This document shows positions 1 to 8,772 of a stretch of DNA of 64,000 nt, in pieces. How positions within the stretch are numbered: the first letter of the stretch is position 1; each line of letters opens with the position of its first letter. The position numbers and the translations under genes are program-made. The DNA is from Rhodoferax sp. AJA081-3 (lineage in GTDB: Bacteria > Pseudomonadota > Gammaproteobacteria > Burkholderiales > Burkholderiaceae_C), in NCBI RefSeq assembly GCF_017798165.1, contig NZ_CP059068.1, forward strand, positions 1,426,001-1,490,000. The letters are read 5' to 3'. The notes under the pieces are model-generated. The model did not search any database. It saw only the letters and a list, made by a program, of their open reading frames with translations, and was not told where the DNA came from.

Positions 1-380
1 ATGGGGCGCTCAAAGGTGTCGGGGCTGTCGACCTTGGTGATGTCGGAGATCTGGCCCACGTCCAGCTTGGCAGCCACGCGCGGGGCAATGTTCTTGCCCG
101 ATGCGGTGGCGGCAAACAGGATGTGGCTGTAGTTGGAAGCCACGGCCAGCACCTGGGCTGCTACGTTTTCGGCCAAGCCGTGGGTGAAACCATCACCTTC
201 GGCGTGCAAGACTTTGGATACGCCGGCGATTTGCGCAGCGGCCGCGGCAGCGGCGCCGGCATTGTTGCCAGCCACCAGCACGTGCACGTCGCCACCACAC
301 TTCAGTGCAGCGGTCACGGTGTTCAGGGTTGCACCCTTGATGGAACTATTGTCGTGTTCAGCGATAACGAGGGAAGTCAT
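1..380 (-). CDS. etfA: Electron transfer flavoprotein alpha subunit (N-terminal part, cut by window edge)
   Basis: The minus strand reads from an ATG at 380 into MTSLVIAEHDNSSIKGATL and stays open to the window edge, giving about 126 residues of a protein normally near 310. This is the N-terminal alpha/beta domain of EtfA/FixB. In the family, EtfA carries the FAD-binding C-terminal domain, which here lies outside the window. With EtfB it moves electrons from acyl-CoA and other dehydrogenases to ETF-ubiquinone oxidoreductase. Only 11 bases separate it from the etfB stop, so the two genes are almost certainly one transcript, etfB first. Confidence 0.93.
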   Translation of the reverse strand, partial: MTSLVIAEHDNSSIKGATLNTVTAALKCGGDVHVLVAGNNAGAAAAAAAQIAGVSKVLHAEGDGFTHGLAENVAAQVLAVASNYSHILFAATASGKNIAPRVAAKLDVGQISDITKVDSPDTFERP

Positions 381-391
381 GGTCGTGTTCC

Positions 392-1141
392 TTAGATAAC
401 TTTGGCGTCGTTCTTGAGCTTGGAGATCAAAGTGGCCACGTCGGGCACCTTGATACCGGCGCTGCGCTTGGGTGGCTCGACCACTTTCAGGGTCTTGATA
501 CGCGGCGTCACGTCCACACCCAGGGCTTCGGGCGTCAGCACATCCAGTTGTTTCTTCTTGGCCTTCATGATGTTGGGCAAGGTCACATAACGGGGCTCGT
601 TCAGGCGCAGGTCGGTGGTGACAACGGCGGGCGTGGTCAGCGACACAGTCTCGGAGCCGCCGTCCACTTCGCGCGTCACATTAACCTTTCCATCGACCAC
701 TTCGACCTTGCTGGCGAAGGTGCCCTGGGGCAGATCGGCCAGCGCAGCCAGCATCTGGCCGGTCTGGTTGCAGTCGTCATCAATGGCTTGTTTGCCCAGG
801 ATGATCAAACCGGGTTGTTCTTTTTCGACCAGGGCCTTGAGCAGCTTGGCCACCGCCAGCGGCTGCAACTCAACCGCGGTTTCGACCAGGATGCCGCGGT
901 CCGCACCGATGGCCATGGCGGTGCGCAGGGTTTCCTGGCACTGGGTCACGCCGCAGGAGACGGCGATGATCTCGGTAACGATGCCCTTTTCCTTCAGACG
1001 CACAGCCTCTTCGATGGCGATCTCATCAAAGGGGTTCATGCTCATTTTGACGTTGGCGATGTCCACGCCGGTGCCATCGGACTTGACCCGCACCTTGACG
1101 TTGTAGTCCACCACGCGCTTGACGGCGACCAAAGCTTTCAT
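392..1141 (-). CDS. etfB: Electron transfer flavoprotein beta subunit
   Basis: The product is 249 residues, the usual length for EtfB/FixA, starting [20 protein letters not shown]. The ATG at 1141 is chosen over the GTG nine bases upstream because a GGAG box lies at normal spacing before it and the family starts MK-[AI]-L. The protein contains the [18 protein letters not shown] segment and a C-terminal arm typical of the subunit that binds AMP and docks dehydrogenases. It is the first gene of etfBA. Two palindromic sites upstream (1178-1193 and 1264-1287) suggest control by fatty-acid or branched-chain amino-acid degradation regulators. Confidence 0.96.
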   Translation of the reverse strand: MKALVAVKRVVDYNVKVRVKSDGTGVDIANVKMSMNPFDEIAIEEAVRLKEKGIVTEIIAVSCGVTQCQETLRTAMAIGADRGILVETAVELQPLAVAKLLKALVEKEQPGLIILGKQAIDDDCNQTGQMLAALADLPQGTFASKVEVVDGKVNVTREVDGGSETVSLTTPAVVTTDLRLNEPRYVTLPNIMKAKKKQLDVLTPEALGVDVTPRIKTLKVVEPPKRSAGIKVPDVATLISKLKNDAKVI

Positions 1142-1177
1142 AGCTCTCACTCCAGTAGTTAGAAAAAGGGGTTTACC

Positions 1178-1193
1178 TTTACGTAAACGTCAA
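1178..1193 (-). promoter_or_regulatory. LiuR-like operator candidate upstream of etfB
   Basis: Read on the minus strand the site is TTGACGTTTACGTAAA, about 37 bases before the etfB start. It resembles the inverted TTTACGT-type box described for LiuR, a MerR-family regulator of branched-chain amino-acid and acyl-CoA catabolism in proteobacteria, whose regulons often include etf genes. The match is from memory of the motif and the assignment is inference. Confidence 0.45.
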
Positions 1194-1263
1194 CTCACTC
1201 GATTCTATGCCGCACTGCGTTCAGGAGAAACGCCTGTCGTCCAGCCGACATGAATATATCCAA

Positions 1264-1287
1264 AAAAAAGAACGATCGTGCTTTTTT
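1264..1287. promoter_or_regulatory. AT-flanked ACGATCGT palindrome, possible TetR-type operator
   Basis: A 24-base near-perfect palindrome with A6 and T6 arms around ACGATCGT, with a single mismatched pair. It lies 120-145 bases upstream of etfB in the gap between etfB and the mscS-like gene. Size and symmetry fit a TetR-family operator; it could also serve as a bidirectional terminator hairpin, because each strand ends in a T-run. Confidence 0.4.
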
Positions 1288-1340
1288 GAATTATACCCTG
1301 ACATTTTCGCCCCGCCAGCCCGCTGCAGGGGGCCCAGCTG

Positions 1341-2621
1341 TCACCTTTGGTGCACCACCCGCTGCGGGTAGGGAATCTCGATGTTGTTGGCCCGCAGCGC
1401 CGCCAGGATGGCGCGGTTGATGTCGGAGCGCAGGTTCATCTGGCCGTTTTGCACGTCGCGCACCCAGTAACCGACGGTGAATTCCAAGCCGTCCGCACCA
1501 AAAGCCGACAGGTAAATAGCGGGCATGGGGTCGCGCAGCACCCGCACCTGTGCCAGGGCCGCCTCTTGCAGCAGTGCAGTAACCTGGTTCACGTCACTTT
1601 CGTAGGCGACCGACACCACAGTCGTCTGGTACACATGGGGATCGGCCAGCGACAGGTTTTCCACCCGACTGGTGATCAGCATCTCGTTGGGCACGATGGA
1701 CTCACGCCCACCCGGGGAGCGCACCACGGTGTAACGGGCGTTGATCTGCGTGATAGCGCCTTCAAAGTTGTCGACCCGCACGGTGTCACCAATACGCATG
1801 CTGCGTTCGGCCAGGATCACAAAACCACTGATGTAGTTGGCCGCCAGCTTTTGCAGGCCAAAACCAATACCCACACCGACCGCACCGCCCAGCACCGACA
1901 GCGCTGTGAGGTCGATGCCCACCACCGACAGCGCCACCATCAGACCGACAAACATCAACAACGCCCGGGTCGCGTTGCTCACCGCCTTGCGCAACGACAG
2001 CTCGCCCCCCGTAGCCGACCGCAGCAGGCGGGTCTCTATGGCCGACGATATCCACAGCGTGAGTATCAGCACAGCGCCGGCCGTCAACAGGCCTTCAATC
2101 ATGCTGCGCACGGACAGCGTGGCGCCACCCACCTTCCACTTGATCAAATCCAGTTCGTTCAGCACCACGGGCAACAGGCCGCTGACCCACAGCACCATGG
2201 CCAGCCAGGCCACCCAGGAGATGGTGTGCTCCAGCGAACGGGCCCAGCGCGCCTCTTCAAACGCTACGCGCAAGACCTTGACCCCCATGCGGATGACCAC
2301 CAGGGACACCAGCACCGGTATGGCCACCTTGAACACCGCAATCCGCACAAAATTGCCCAGCACCGCCATGGCCACAGAACCCAGGCACAACAGTACCAGC
2401 GGGAACAACACGCCGTCCACCGCCCGTTCACCAAACAGGATGGACTTGCCGTCGTACGTGCCCAGCGTGCGGCGCATCAGCGCGACCAGACCCCAGGACA
2501 TGCCCACACACAGTGCCAGCGCCGCCAGCTCAACCAATACTGTTGTTTGTGTGAAGGCTGCCAGCCAGCCGTCCAGGTCGTCTATGGGTTGGGGTGCGGA
2601 AGTTTTTGCCATGTTTGCCAT
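1341..2621 (-). CDS. MscS-family small-conductance mechanosensitive channel
   Basis: The 426-residue protein has several hydrophobic segments in the first 230 residues. The conserved MscS pore and beta domain follow: a Gly/Ala-rich pore helix near 240-265 (GGAVGVGIGFGLQKLAANY), then FVILAERSMRIGDTV and NARYTVVRSPGGRE. The family forms inner-membrane heptamers that open on membrane tension and release solutes during osmotic downshock. With extra N-terminal helices it is longer than E. coli MscS (286 aa) and resembles YnaI/YbdG-type members. Its ATG overlaps the stop codon of the upstream deacetylase gene as TAATG, so translation is probably coupled. Confidence 0.9.
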   Translation of the reverse strand: MANMAKTSAPQPIDDLDGWLAAFTQTTVLVELAALALCVGMSWGLVALMRRTLGTYDGKSILFGERAVDGVLFPLVLLCLGSVAMAVLGNFVRIAVFKVAIPVLVSLVVIRMGVKVLRVAFEEARWARSLEHTISWVAWLAMVLWVSGLLPVVLNELDLIKWKVGGATLSVRSMIEGLLTAGAVLILTLWISSAIETRLLRSATGGELSLRKAVSNATRALLMFVGLMVALSVVGIDLTALSVLGGAVGVGIGFGLQKLAANYISGFVILAERSMRIGDTVRVDNFEGAITQINARYTVVRSPGGRESIVPNEMLITSRVENLSLADPHVYQTTVVSVAYESDVNQVTALLQEAALAQVRVLRDPMPAIYLSAFGADGLEFTVGYWVRDVQNGQMNLRSDINRAILAALRANNIEIPYPQRVVHQR

Positions 2622-3586
2622 TACAGATCTGCCAATACGCGAATGTGGGCTTCCACGCTTTGCGCCAATGCGTCCAGGTTGTAGCCACCTTCCAGGCAGG
2701 ACACGATACGCCCCTTGGCATGGCGCTGCGCCACCGCCTTGACGCGCTGGGTGATCCAGGCGTAGTCCGCCTCCACCAGGCCCATCTGGCCCATGTCGTC
2801 CAGGCGGTGGGCATCAAAACCGGCGCTGATAAAAATCATCTCGGGTTTGTAGGCTTCCAGCCGGGGCAACCAGTGCGACTCGACCAGTTCCCGCACCTGC
2901 GGGCCTTTGGTATAGGCCGGCACCGGCACATTGACCAGGTTGCTGGCATGGGAGCGGGAGCCACCCTCGGGGTAAAAAGGGTGCTGGAAAAAACTGACCA
3001 TCAGGATGCGCTGATCGCCCTTCACGATGTCTTCTGTGCCGTTGCCGTGGTGCACGTCAAAGTCGACGATGGCCACACGCTTGAGGCCATGGCGCTCCAG
3101 CGCGTAACGCGCCGCAATGGCCACGTTGTTCAAAAAGCAAAACCCCATGGCCTGGTCGCGGCAGGCATGGTGGCCGGGCGGGCGAATGGAGCAAAAGGCG
3201 TTTTCCAGCTCACCGGCCATCACCGCATCCGTGGCCGCCAGCGCCGCACCGGCAGCACGCAGGGCGGAATCCCAGGTGTGAACGTTCAGGGAGGTGTCGG
3301 GATCTATCTGTGCATGCTGTGGGCCACCGGCGGCAATTTCCTCGCGCAGGCCATCGGTCAAACCCCGCAACGCCGCCACATGCATGCGCCCGTGGGCCAG
3401 CTCCAGGTCGGCGATGGCAGCAATAGGCGCCTCGCGCCGGTCCAGCGCGTCACCCACACCACTGATCAATAGTCGGTCTTCAATGGCAGACAAACGCTCG
3501 GGGCATTCGGGGTGCCCCGCGCCCATTTCGTGTTTCCAGCAATCGGGGTGGGTAAAGTAACCGGTCTTGTTCACCAATGCACTCAC
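2621..3586 (-). CDS. Histone deacetylase superfamily (acetylpolyamine/acetylprotein deacetylase-like) protein
   Basis: The 321-residue protein carries the full class II HDAC signature: HPECPERL near residue 25, RPPGHHA at about 135-141 with the paired catalytic histidines, the zinc-site run DFDVHHGNGT at about 175-184, and SAGFDAHRLDD near the C-terminus. Bacterial relatives remove acetyl groups from polyamines, lysine side chains or small amides using zinc. The substrate cannot be told from sequence. The gene overlaps the downstream mechanosensitive channel gene by one base. Confidence 0.9.
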   Translation of the reverse strand: MSALVNKTGYFTHPDCWKHEMGAGHPECPERLSAIEDRLLISGVGDALDRREAPIAAIADLELAHGRMHVAALRGLTDGLREEIAAGGPQHAQIDPDTSLNVHTWDSALRAAGAALAATDAVMAGELENAFCSIRPPGHHACRDQAMGFCFLNNVAIAARYALERHGLKRVAIVDFDVHHGNGTEDIVKGDQRILMVSFFQHPFYPEGGSRSHASNLVNVPVPAYTKGPQVRELVESHWLPRLEAYKPEMIFISAGFDAHRLDDMGQMGLVEADYAWITQRVKAVAQRHAKGRIVSCLEGGYNLDALAQSVEAHIRVLADL

Positions 3587-3615
3587 AAATCAAAATTTTC
3601 GGGTAACGTCCTGCC

Positions 3616-4536
3616 ATGGACGCTCAACACAAACTCAAATCCCTGCTCGACCAGCTTAACACGGTGATTGTGGGCAAACCCACACAGATCCAGGATTGCG
3701 TGGCTTGCCTGCTGGCCGGTGGTCACCTGCTGATCGACGACGTGCCGGGGGTTGGCAAAACCACGCTGGCCCATGCCCTGGCCCGCACCTTTGGCCTGCA
3801 GTTCTCGCGGGTGCAGTTCACCTCGGACCTGATGCCCAGCGACCTGTCCGGCGTCTCGATTTACGAGCGTGGCAAAGAAGCCTTTGTGTTCCACCCCGGC
3901 CCCATCTTTGCCCAGGTCTTGCTGGCCGACGAAATCAACCGCGCCAGCCCCAAGACCCAAAGTGCGCTCTTGGAGGCCATGGAAGAAAAACAGGTCACGA
4001 TCGAAGGCGAGACCCGTCCCCTGCCCCAGCCCTTCTTTGTCATCGCCACCCAGAACCCGCTGGACCAGTTGGGCACCTATGCCCTGCCTGAGTCGCAGAT
4101 GGATCGTTTCCTGATGCGCATCTCCATCGGTTACCCAGACCGCCTGGCCGAACGTGAACTGTTGGCCGGCCACGACCGGCGCGAGATTGTGGAGCGCCTG
4201 CCCAGCCTGCTCTCGCAGTCCGAACTGCAGCACCTGCAGGAACAGGTGCTGGCCGTGCATGCTGCTGGCCCGCTGCTGGACTATGTGCAAGACCTGATCG
4301 CCTCCACGCGCTCGGGCAAGTGGTTCCTGCAGGGCCTCTCGCCGCGTGCCGGCATTGCCGTGGTGCGGGCGGCCAAGGCGCAGGCGTTGCTGAGCGGACG
4401 GGACTATGTGGCCCCGGATGACGTGCAGGCCATGCTGCCGCAGACCATTGCGCACCGGCTGATCCCAGTGGGTGACTCGGGGCGTGGCGCAGTAGAGCAA
4501 GTGCGCGCCATGCTGGCTGCAGTGCCGCTTCCGTAA
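3616..4536 (+). CDS. MoxR family AAA+ ATPase
   Basis: The product has 306 residues. Walker A is GVGKTT at residues 45-50 and Walker B is VLLADE at 101-106, followed by the MoxR-typical INRASPKTQSALLEAMEE. Sensor 1 lies in ATQNPLDQLGTYALPESQMD. MoxR ATPases act as chaperone-like remodelling factors and are usually encoded beside DUF58 and transglutaminase or VWA proteins, exactly as here. The stop codon overlaps the next ATG (TAATG). The client is unknown; the context suggests an envelope or peptidoglycan-related role. Confidence 0.95.
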   Translation: MDAQHKLKSLLDQLNTVIVGKPTQIQDCVACLLAGGHLLIDDVPGVGKTTLAHALARTFGLQFSRVQFTSDLMPSDLSGVSIYERGKEAFVFHPGPIFAQVLLADEINRASPKTQSALLEAMEEKQVTIEGETRPLPQPFFVIATQNPLDQLGTYALPESQMDRFLMRISIGYPDRLAERELLAGHDRREIVERLPSLLSQSELQHLQEQVLAVHAAGPLLDYVQDLIASTRSGKWFLQGLSPRAGIAVVRAAKAQALLSGRDYVAPDDVQAMLPQTIAHRLIPVGDSGRGAVEQVRAMLAAVPLP

Positions 4537-5558
4537 TGGCTTCTGCAAACGCCCCCCGGTGGTGGAACCCCGTTGCACTGGTGCGGGGGCGCTTCCAGCG
4601 TTGGTGGCAAGCCCGGTTGCCGCTGCGCGACAGCACCACGCTGACCCAGCGCAACGTCTACATCCTGCCCACCGGGCCGGGCTTCATGCTAGGGGCCACG
4701 CTGCTGGTGCTGCTGATTGCCTCCATCAACTACCAGCTGAATCTGGGTTATGTATTGACCTTTCTGCTGACAGGTAGCGCCGTGGTGGGCATGCATGTCT
4801 GCCACAGCACCCTGCGCGGAATAACTATGACTTTGATAGCACCAGAAGACCATTTCGCGGGGGCTAGTGTCACAATTGGCGTAAACCTTCTGAGCGACAA
4901 GCGCTCCGTACGGTATGGCATAGGTCTGGCAGTGTTGGGCACCGACCACTGGAGCTGGACCGATGTACCGGCCCAGGGCCGGGCCAAGGTGCAGGTGGCA
5001 TTTCAGGCACCACACCGCGGCTTGCACCGCGTGCCGGCACTCACGGCAGAGACACGTTTCCCACTGGGCACTTTTCGCGTCTGGACCGTGTGGCGCCCGG
5101 CCGCCCAGGTGCTGGTCTACCCCGCACCCGAGCTGCACCCGCCGCCACTGCCCCCCGGCGAGGCGAGGGCCGGTGGCCAGGCCACAGTGCAGCGCCAAAA
5201 CACCGGTGAGTTTGATGGCGTGCGCGCTTACCGCCGTGGCGACCCCCTCAAACTCGTGGTGTGGAAAAAAGCCGCCAAGACGGACGAACTGGTCAGCCGC
5301 GACGCCCAGCAAGTGCAACGTTTCGAGCTGTGGCTGGACCTGGCCCACACCGGCATCGCCGGTGCTACTGCGGGTGGCGCGGCGATGGAACAAGCCCTGT
5401 CGCGCCTGTGTGCCTGGGTCTTGCTGGCGGACAAACAAGGCCTGCACTATGGCCTGCGCCTGGGCGGCCAGGAAATCGCCACCGGCAGCGGCGAAGCCCA
5501 CCGGCGCAACTGCCTGCAAGCCCTGGCGCTGACCCACACTGGCGCGGCGGAGGTCTGA
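4536..5558 (+). CDS. DUF58 domain-containing membrane protein
   Basis: The protein is 340 residues. A hydrophobic pair near residues 48-90 probably spans the membrane. The DUF58 core follows: GEFDGVRAYRRGDPLKLVVWK and a downstream KAAKTDELVSRD, with a VWA-like fold. Partners in this conserved trio are MoxR upstream and TgpA downstream, each joined by one-base overlaps (TAATG and TGATG). A copy of the dispersed repeat lies at 4821-4867 and is translated in frame as part of a beta-rich segment (APEDHFAGASVTIG), with no disruption. Function is not established. Confidence 0.9.
   Translation: MASANAPRWWNPVALVRGRFQRWWQARLPLRDSTTLTQRNVYILPTGPGFMLGATLLVLLIASINYQLNLGYVLTFLLTGSAVVGMHVCHSTLRGITMTLIAPEDHFAGASVTIGVNLLSDKRSVRYGIGLAVLGTDHWSWTDVPAQGRAKVQVAFQAPHRGLHRVPALTAETRFPLGTFRVWTVWRPAAQVLVYPAPELHPPPLPPGEARAGGQATVQRQNTGEFDGVRAYRRGDPLKLVVWKKAAKTDELVSRDAQQVQRFELWLDLAHTGIAGATAGGAAMEQALSRLCAWVLLADKQGLHYGLRLGGQEIATGSGEAHRRNCLQALALTHTGAAEV
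4821..4867 (+). repeat. Dispersed GGGGGCTAG repeat, copy in the DUF58 gene
   Basis: AT-rich stretch with ACTAT and GATAGC followed by a spacer and the terminal GGGGGCTAG. It stands out from the GC-rich gene around it. The copy lies inside the coding sequence in the frame reading GGG-GCT (Gly-Ala), which avoids the TAG stop. Confidence 0.7.
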
Positions 5559-7591
5559 TGCTGCAAGCCCTTAAAAACCTGCCCCGTGAAGCACGCGACA
5601 CGCTGTTTCTGCTGGCCGTTATCGCCTGGGTGATCGCACCCCAGGTCAGCAACCTGCCGCTGTGGTGCAGCACCATGGCGGGGGCCTTGCTGCTGTGGCG
5701 CGGATACCTGGCAGCGCGCAGCCTGGCGCTGCCATCGCGCTGGTGGTTGTTCGGTCTGCTGGTAGTCGCTACCGCAGCAACTTACTACACCCACCGCACG
5801 CTGGCCGGGCACGAGGCCGGCGTGACCTACATCGTCGTATTGTTGAGCCTGAAGACGCTGGAGATGCGCACCCAGCGTGACGCTTTTGTGATCTTTTTCC
5901 TGGGTTTCTTCACACTGTTGAGCAACTTCTTTGTCTCGCAGAGTCTGTTGACCGCCATGGCCATGCTGGTGGGGCTGCTGGGCCTGCTCACGGCCCTGGT
6001 CAATAGCCATATGCCGGTAGGCAGGCCGCCGCTGCTGCAGGCCGCCAAAACAGCCGGCTGGATGGCCTTGCTGGGTGCGCCCATCATGGCCATCCTGTTT
6101 GTGTTGTTCCCACGCCTGGCGCCGCTGTGGGGGGTGCCAGGTGAAGCACCGGGTGCCCGCAGCGGGCTGTCTGCCAGCATGCAGGTGGGCACCATTGCCA
6201 GCCTGGCGCTGGACGAAAGCATCGCCATGCGGGTGCGTTTTCGGGGGACGCCACCCGGCCAGGGCAGCATGTATTTCCGCGGGCCTGTGTTGTCGACGTT
6301 TGACGGCCGCGAGTGGCGCACCTTGCGACCCGGTGCACGCACCGCGCCACCCACCGGCGCCGAGCTGCAAGTGCTGGGCAACCCCGTGGACTACGAGGTC
6401 ACGCTGGAGCCCAACAACCGCCCCTGGGTCATGGTGCTGGATGCCACGGAGAACCGGCCCGATCTGAAAGGCTACCGGGTCACGATGGCGCCCGATCTGC
6501 AGTGGTTTTCCGACCGTCCCATCACCGAACTCGTGCGGTACTCGGTGCGCAGCCACACCGCCTTCCGCTACGGGCCGTCGGAACGGGTTCCCGCTCTGCA
6601 GGACTACCTGGGCCTGCCCCTCAATTCCAATCCCCGCACCCAGCAGTTGGCAGGCGAGATGCGCCGTGATCCGCGGTACGCCGGTGCAGGTACCCCTGCC
6701 ATGGTGGCGGCAGTGATGGAACGCCTGCGCACCGGCGGCTACACCTACACCCTGGAGCCCGGCGTGTTTGGCACCCACACGGCGGACGAATTCTGGTTTG
6801 ACCGCAAGCAGGGGTTTTGCGAACACATCGCATCGAGTTTTGTGGTGCTGATGCGTGCCATGAACATACCGGCGCGTATCGTCACCGGATACCAGGGCGG
6901 CTCGCTCAATACCGTGGATGGCTTCTGGACCGTGCGCCAAAGTGATGCCCACGCCTGGGCCGAAGTGTGGGTGGCAGGCCAGGGTTGGATACGGGTAGAC
7001 CCCACGTCGGCCGTGGCACCCTCGCGTATTGCCAGCCTGACCCGGCTGGTGGCGCCCAGCAACGTGTTGTCCCAAGCCCTGAGCCGAGTGAACCCCGCCT
7101 TCACCGCCCAATTGCGTGCCATGTGGGAGGCTGCCAACAACAGCTGGAACCAGTGGGTGTTGAACTACTCACAAAACAAGCAGCTGGAGCTGCTGCGCAA
7201 CATCGGGTTCGAGTCCCCCAGCTGGGAAGACCTGACCTATGTGCTGATCGCCCTGGTGGTGTCAGCCAGCGCCATCGGTGCCGCATGGACGCTTTGGGAG
7301 CGCCACCGCCAGGACCCCTGGCTGCGCCTGCTGCACGGTGCGGCGCTGCGGCTGCGCAAAGCCGGGCTGCAAGTGCCAGACACAGCGCCGCCGCGCCACA
7401 TCGCCGCCCTGCTGCACCCGCCCACAGCGGCCAACCAGCACGCCAACCCCGACCTGGCCACCATCGCCCAGTGGTTGCTGCGCATGGAGGCCTGGCGCTA
7501 TGGCCCGCATGCCCGCCCTGCGCGCGCGCAACAACTGGCTACACTGCAACGCGAGTTCCGCTCTCTGCCCTGGCCCCAACGCATACCGTGA
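5558..7591 (+). CDS. TgpA-type transmembrane transglutaminase-like protein (DUF3488)
   Basis: Translation from the ATG at 5558, overlapping the DUF58 stop, gives 677 residues, typical for TgpA. The N-terminal 200 residues are a DUF3488 membrane domain with about six hydrophobic helices. The periplasmic core has a transglutaminase triad: Cys421 in KQGFCEHIASSF, His465 in DAHAWAEVW and Asp481 in IRVDPTSA. A further helix near residue 560 precedes a DUF4129-like tail. TgpA is essential in Pseudomonas aeruginosa and is thought to act in the envelope. It is the third gene of the moxR-DUF58-tgpA series, and its stop overlaps the GTG of mltB. Confidence 0.93.
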   Translation: MLQALKNLPREARDTLFLLAVIAWVIAPQVSNLPLWCSTMAGALLLWRGYLAARSLALPSRWWLFGLLVVATAATYYTHRTLAGHEAGVTYIVVLLSLKTLEMRTQRDAFVIFFLGFFTLLSNFFVSQSLLTAMAMLVGLLGLLTALVNSHMPVGRPPLLQAAKTAGWMALLGAPIMAILFVLFPRLAPLWGVPGEAPGARSGLSASMQVGTIASLALDESIAMRVRFRGTPPGQGSMYFRGPVLSTFDGREWRTLRPGARTAPPTGAELQVLGNPVDYEVTLEPNNRPWVMVLDATENRPDLKGYRVTMAPDLQWFSDRPITELVRYSVRSHTAFRYGPSERVPALQDYLGLPLNSNPRTQQLAGEMRRDPRYAGAGTPAMVAAVMERLRTGGYTYTLEPGVFGTHTADEFWFDRKQGFCEHIASSFVVLMRAMNIPARIVTGYQGGSLNTVDGFWTVRQSDAHAWAEVWVAGQGWIRVDPTSAVAPSRIASLTRLVAPSNVLSQALSRVNPAFTAQLRAMWEAANNSWNQWVLNYSQNKQLELLRNIGFESPSWEDLTYVLIALVVSASAIGAAWTLWERHRQDPWLRLLHGAALRLRKAGLQVPDTAPPRHIAALLHPPTAANQHANPDLATIAQWLLRMEAWRYGPHARPARAQQLATLQREFRSLPWPQRIP

Positions 7592-8769
7592 ATCCCATCC
7601 CCACCGTGATACGTTATCTTTCACTATTTACTACAGTTTTTATAGCTATACAGGCAATATCGGCGGGGGCTAGCGACCTAAAACCCTTAAACCCTCCGGC
7701 CAAATCCCGTTACGAGGCAACACCGGCACCAGCCAGCCATGGGCATGCAGGCCCCAGCAAACGGGCCAAGCGCAGCAAACCCGCAGCACCCCGCAAGGCC
7801 GAGACCACCGGCCCGCTGTACGCCACCCGCACCGACGCCATGTTGGCCGCCGACGGCATTGCCCAGCGCCTGGGCCTGGAACCACAGTGGGTGCGTCAGG
7901 CCATTGGCCAGTCGAACTACATGCCCGGCATTGCCCGTGCAATTTCGCCCCCACCCGTGGGCACCCAAAAGAACTGGACCGTCTACCGCAGCCGCTTCAT
8001 AGACCCCATACGCATCAACGCCGGTGTGAAGTTCTGGCGCGACAACCGCGAAACCCTGGAGCGTGCCGAGCAGCAGACCGGGGTGCCGGCCGCCATCATC
8101 GTGGGCATCATTGGCGTGGAGACCATCTACGGGCAGCAGGTCGGCACCTACCGCGTCATGGATGCACTGACCACACTGGCCTTTGATTTCCCCAGCCAGC
8201 ACCCCCGCGCCGAAGCACGCACCGCGTTTTTCCTGTCCGAGCTGGAAGCCTTTCTGGCCCTCACCCACCGCACCGGCACCGACCCGCTGGCCCTACGCGG
8301 CAGCTATGCCGGCGCCATGGGCCTACCGCAGTTCATGCCGTCGAGCTGGGCCAAATACGCGGTGGATTTTGATGGTGACGGCCGCGTGGATCTGTTCCAC
8401 AGCGCGGCGGACGTCATTGGCTCGGTGGCCAACTATTTCAAGGCCTTCCAGTGGCGCCCCGGCATGCCCACGCACTACGCGGTACGCATGAACGCACAGG
8501 GCGAAGACAAGGCGGCCCTGCTGGCGCCCGACATCCTGCCCACCTTTACGCCCGCCACCATGGTAGCCAAGGGTGCCGAGCTGGACATCTCGGCCATGCA
8601 GCACAGCGGCCCGCTGGCCCTGGTAGAGCTGCAGGACGGCGACCGCCCGCCCCTGTACCTGGCGGGCACCGAAAACTTTTACGCGATTACCCGCTACAAC
8701 TGGAGCAGCTACTACGCGCTGGCCGTGATTGAACTGGGCCAGGAAGTGACCAACGCCATGTCAAAATAA
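7588..8769 (+). CDS. mltB: Lytic murein transglycosylase B family protein
   Basis: The 393-residue product starts at the GTG at 7588 (GTGA overlap with the tgpA stop); GTG 7606 is an alternative. A hydrophobic signal segment (about residues 9-28) is followed by a basic, Pro/Ala-rich linker. The SLT_2 domain has the catalytic Glu178 in GIIGVETIYGQ and the ending FYAITRYNWSSYYALAV. The enzyme cleaves glycan strands of peptidoglycan to 1,6-anhydro ends. No lipobox Cys is obvious, so it may be soluble periplasmic. The signal segment is encoded by a dispersed repeat (7621-7673). Confidence 0.92.
   Translation: MNPIPTVIRYLSLFTTVFIAIQAISAGASDLKPLNPPAKSRYEATPAPASHGHAGPSKRAKRSKPAAPRKAETTGPLYATRTDAMLAADGIAQRLGLEPQWVRQAIGQSNYMPGIARAISPPPVGTQKNWTVYRSRFIDPIRINAGVKFWRDNRETLERAEQQTGVPAAIIVGIIGVETIYGQQVGTYRVMDALTTLAFDFPSQHPRAEARTAFFLSELEAFLALTHRTGTDPLALRGSYAGAMGLPQFMPSSWAKYAVDFDGDGRVDLFHSAADVIGSVANYFKAFQWRPGMPTHYAVRMNAQGEDKAALLAPDILPTFTPATMVAKGAELDISAMQHSGPLALVELQDGDRPPLYLAGTENFYAITRYNWSSYYALAVIELGQEVTNAMSK
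7621..7673 (+). repeat. Dispersed GGGGGCTAG repeat encoding the mltB signal segment
   Basis: AT-rich sequence with CTATTTAC, TTTTTATAGC and the terminal GGGGGCTAG. Translated in the mltB frame it gives SLFTTVFIAIQAISAGAS, the hydrophobic core and small-residue end of the signal peptide. The gene would otherwise be GC-rich here. Confidence 0.75.
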
Positions 8770-8772
8770 ACC

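Noticed and set aside
5447..7111. Long minus-strand reading frame of 554 codons opposite tgpA
   Set aside because: It mirrors a clear transglutaminase gene; the His/Gln/Gly-rich composition is that of an antisense shadow in GC-rich DNA.
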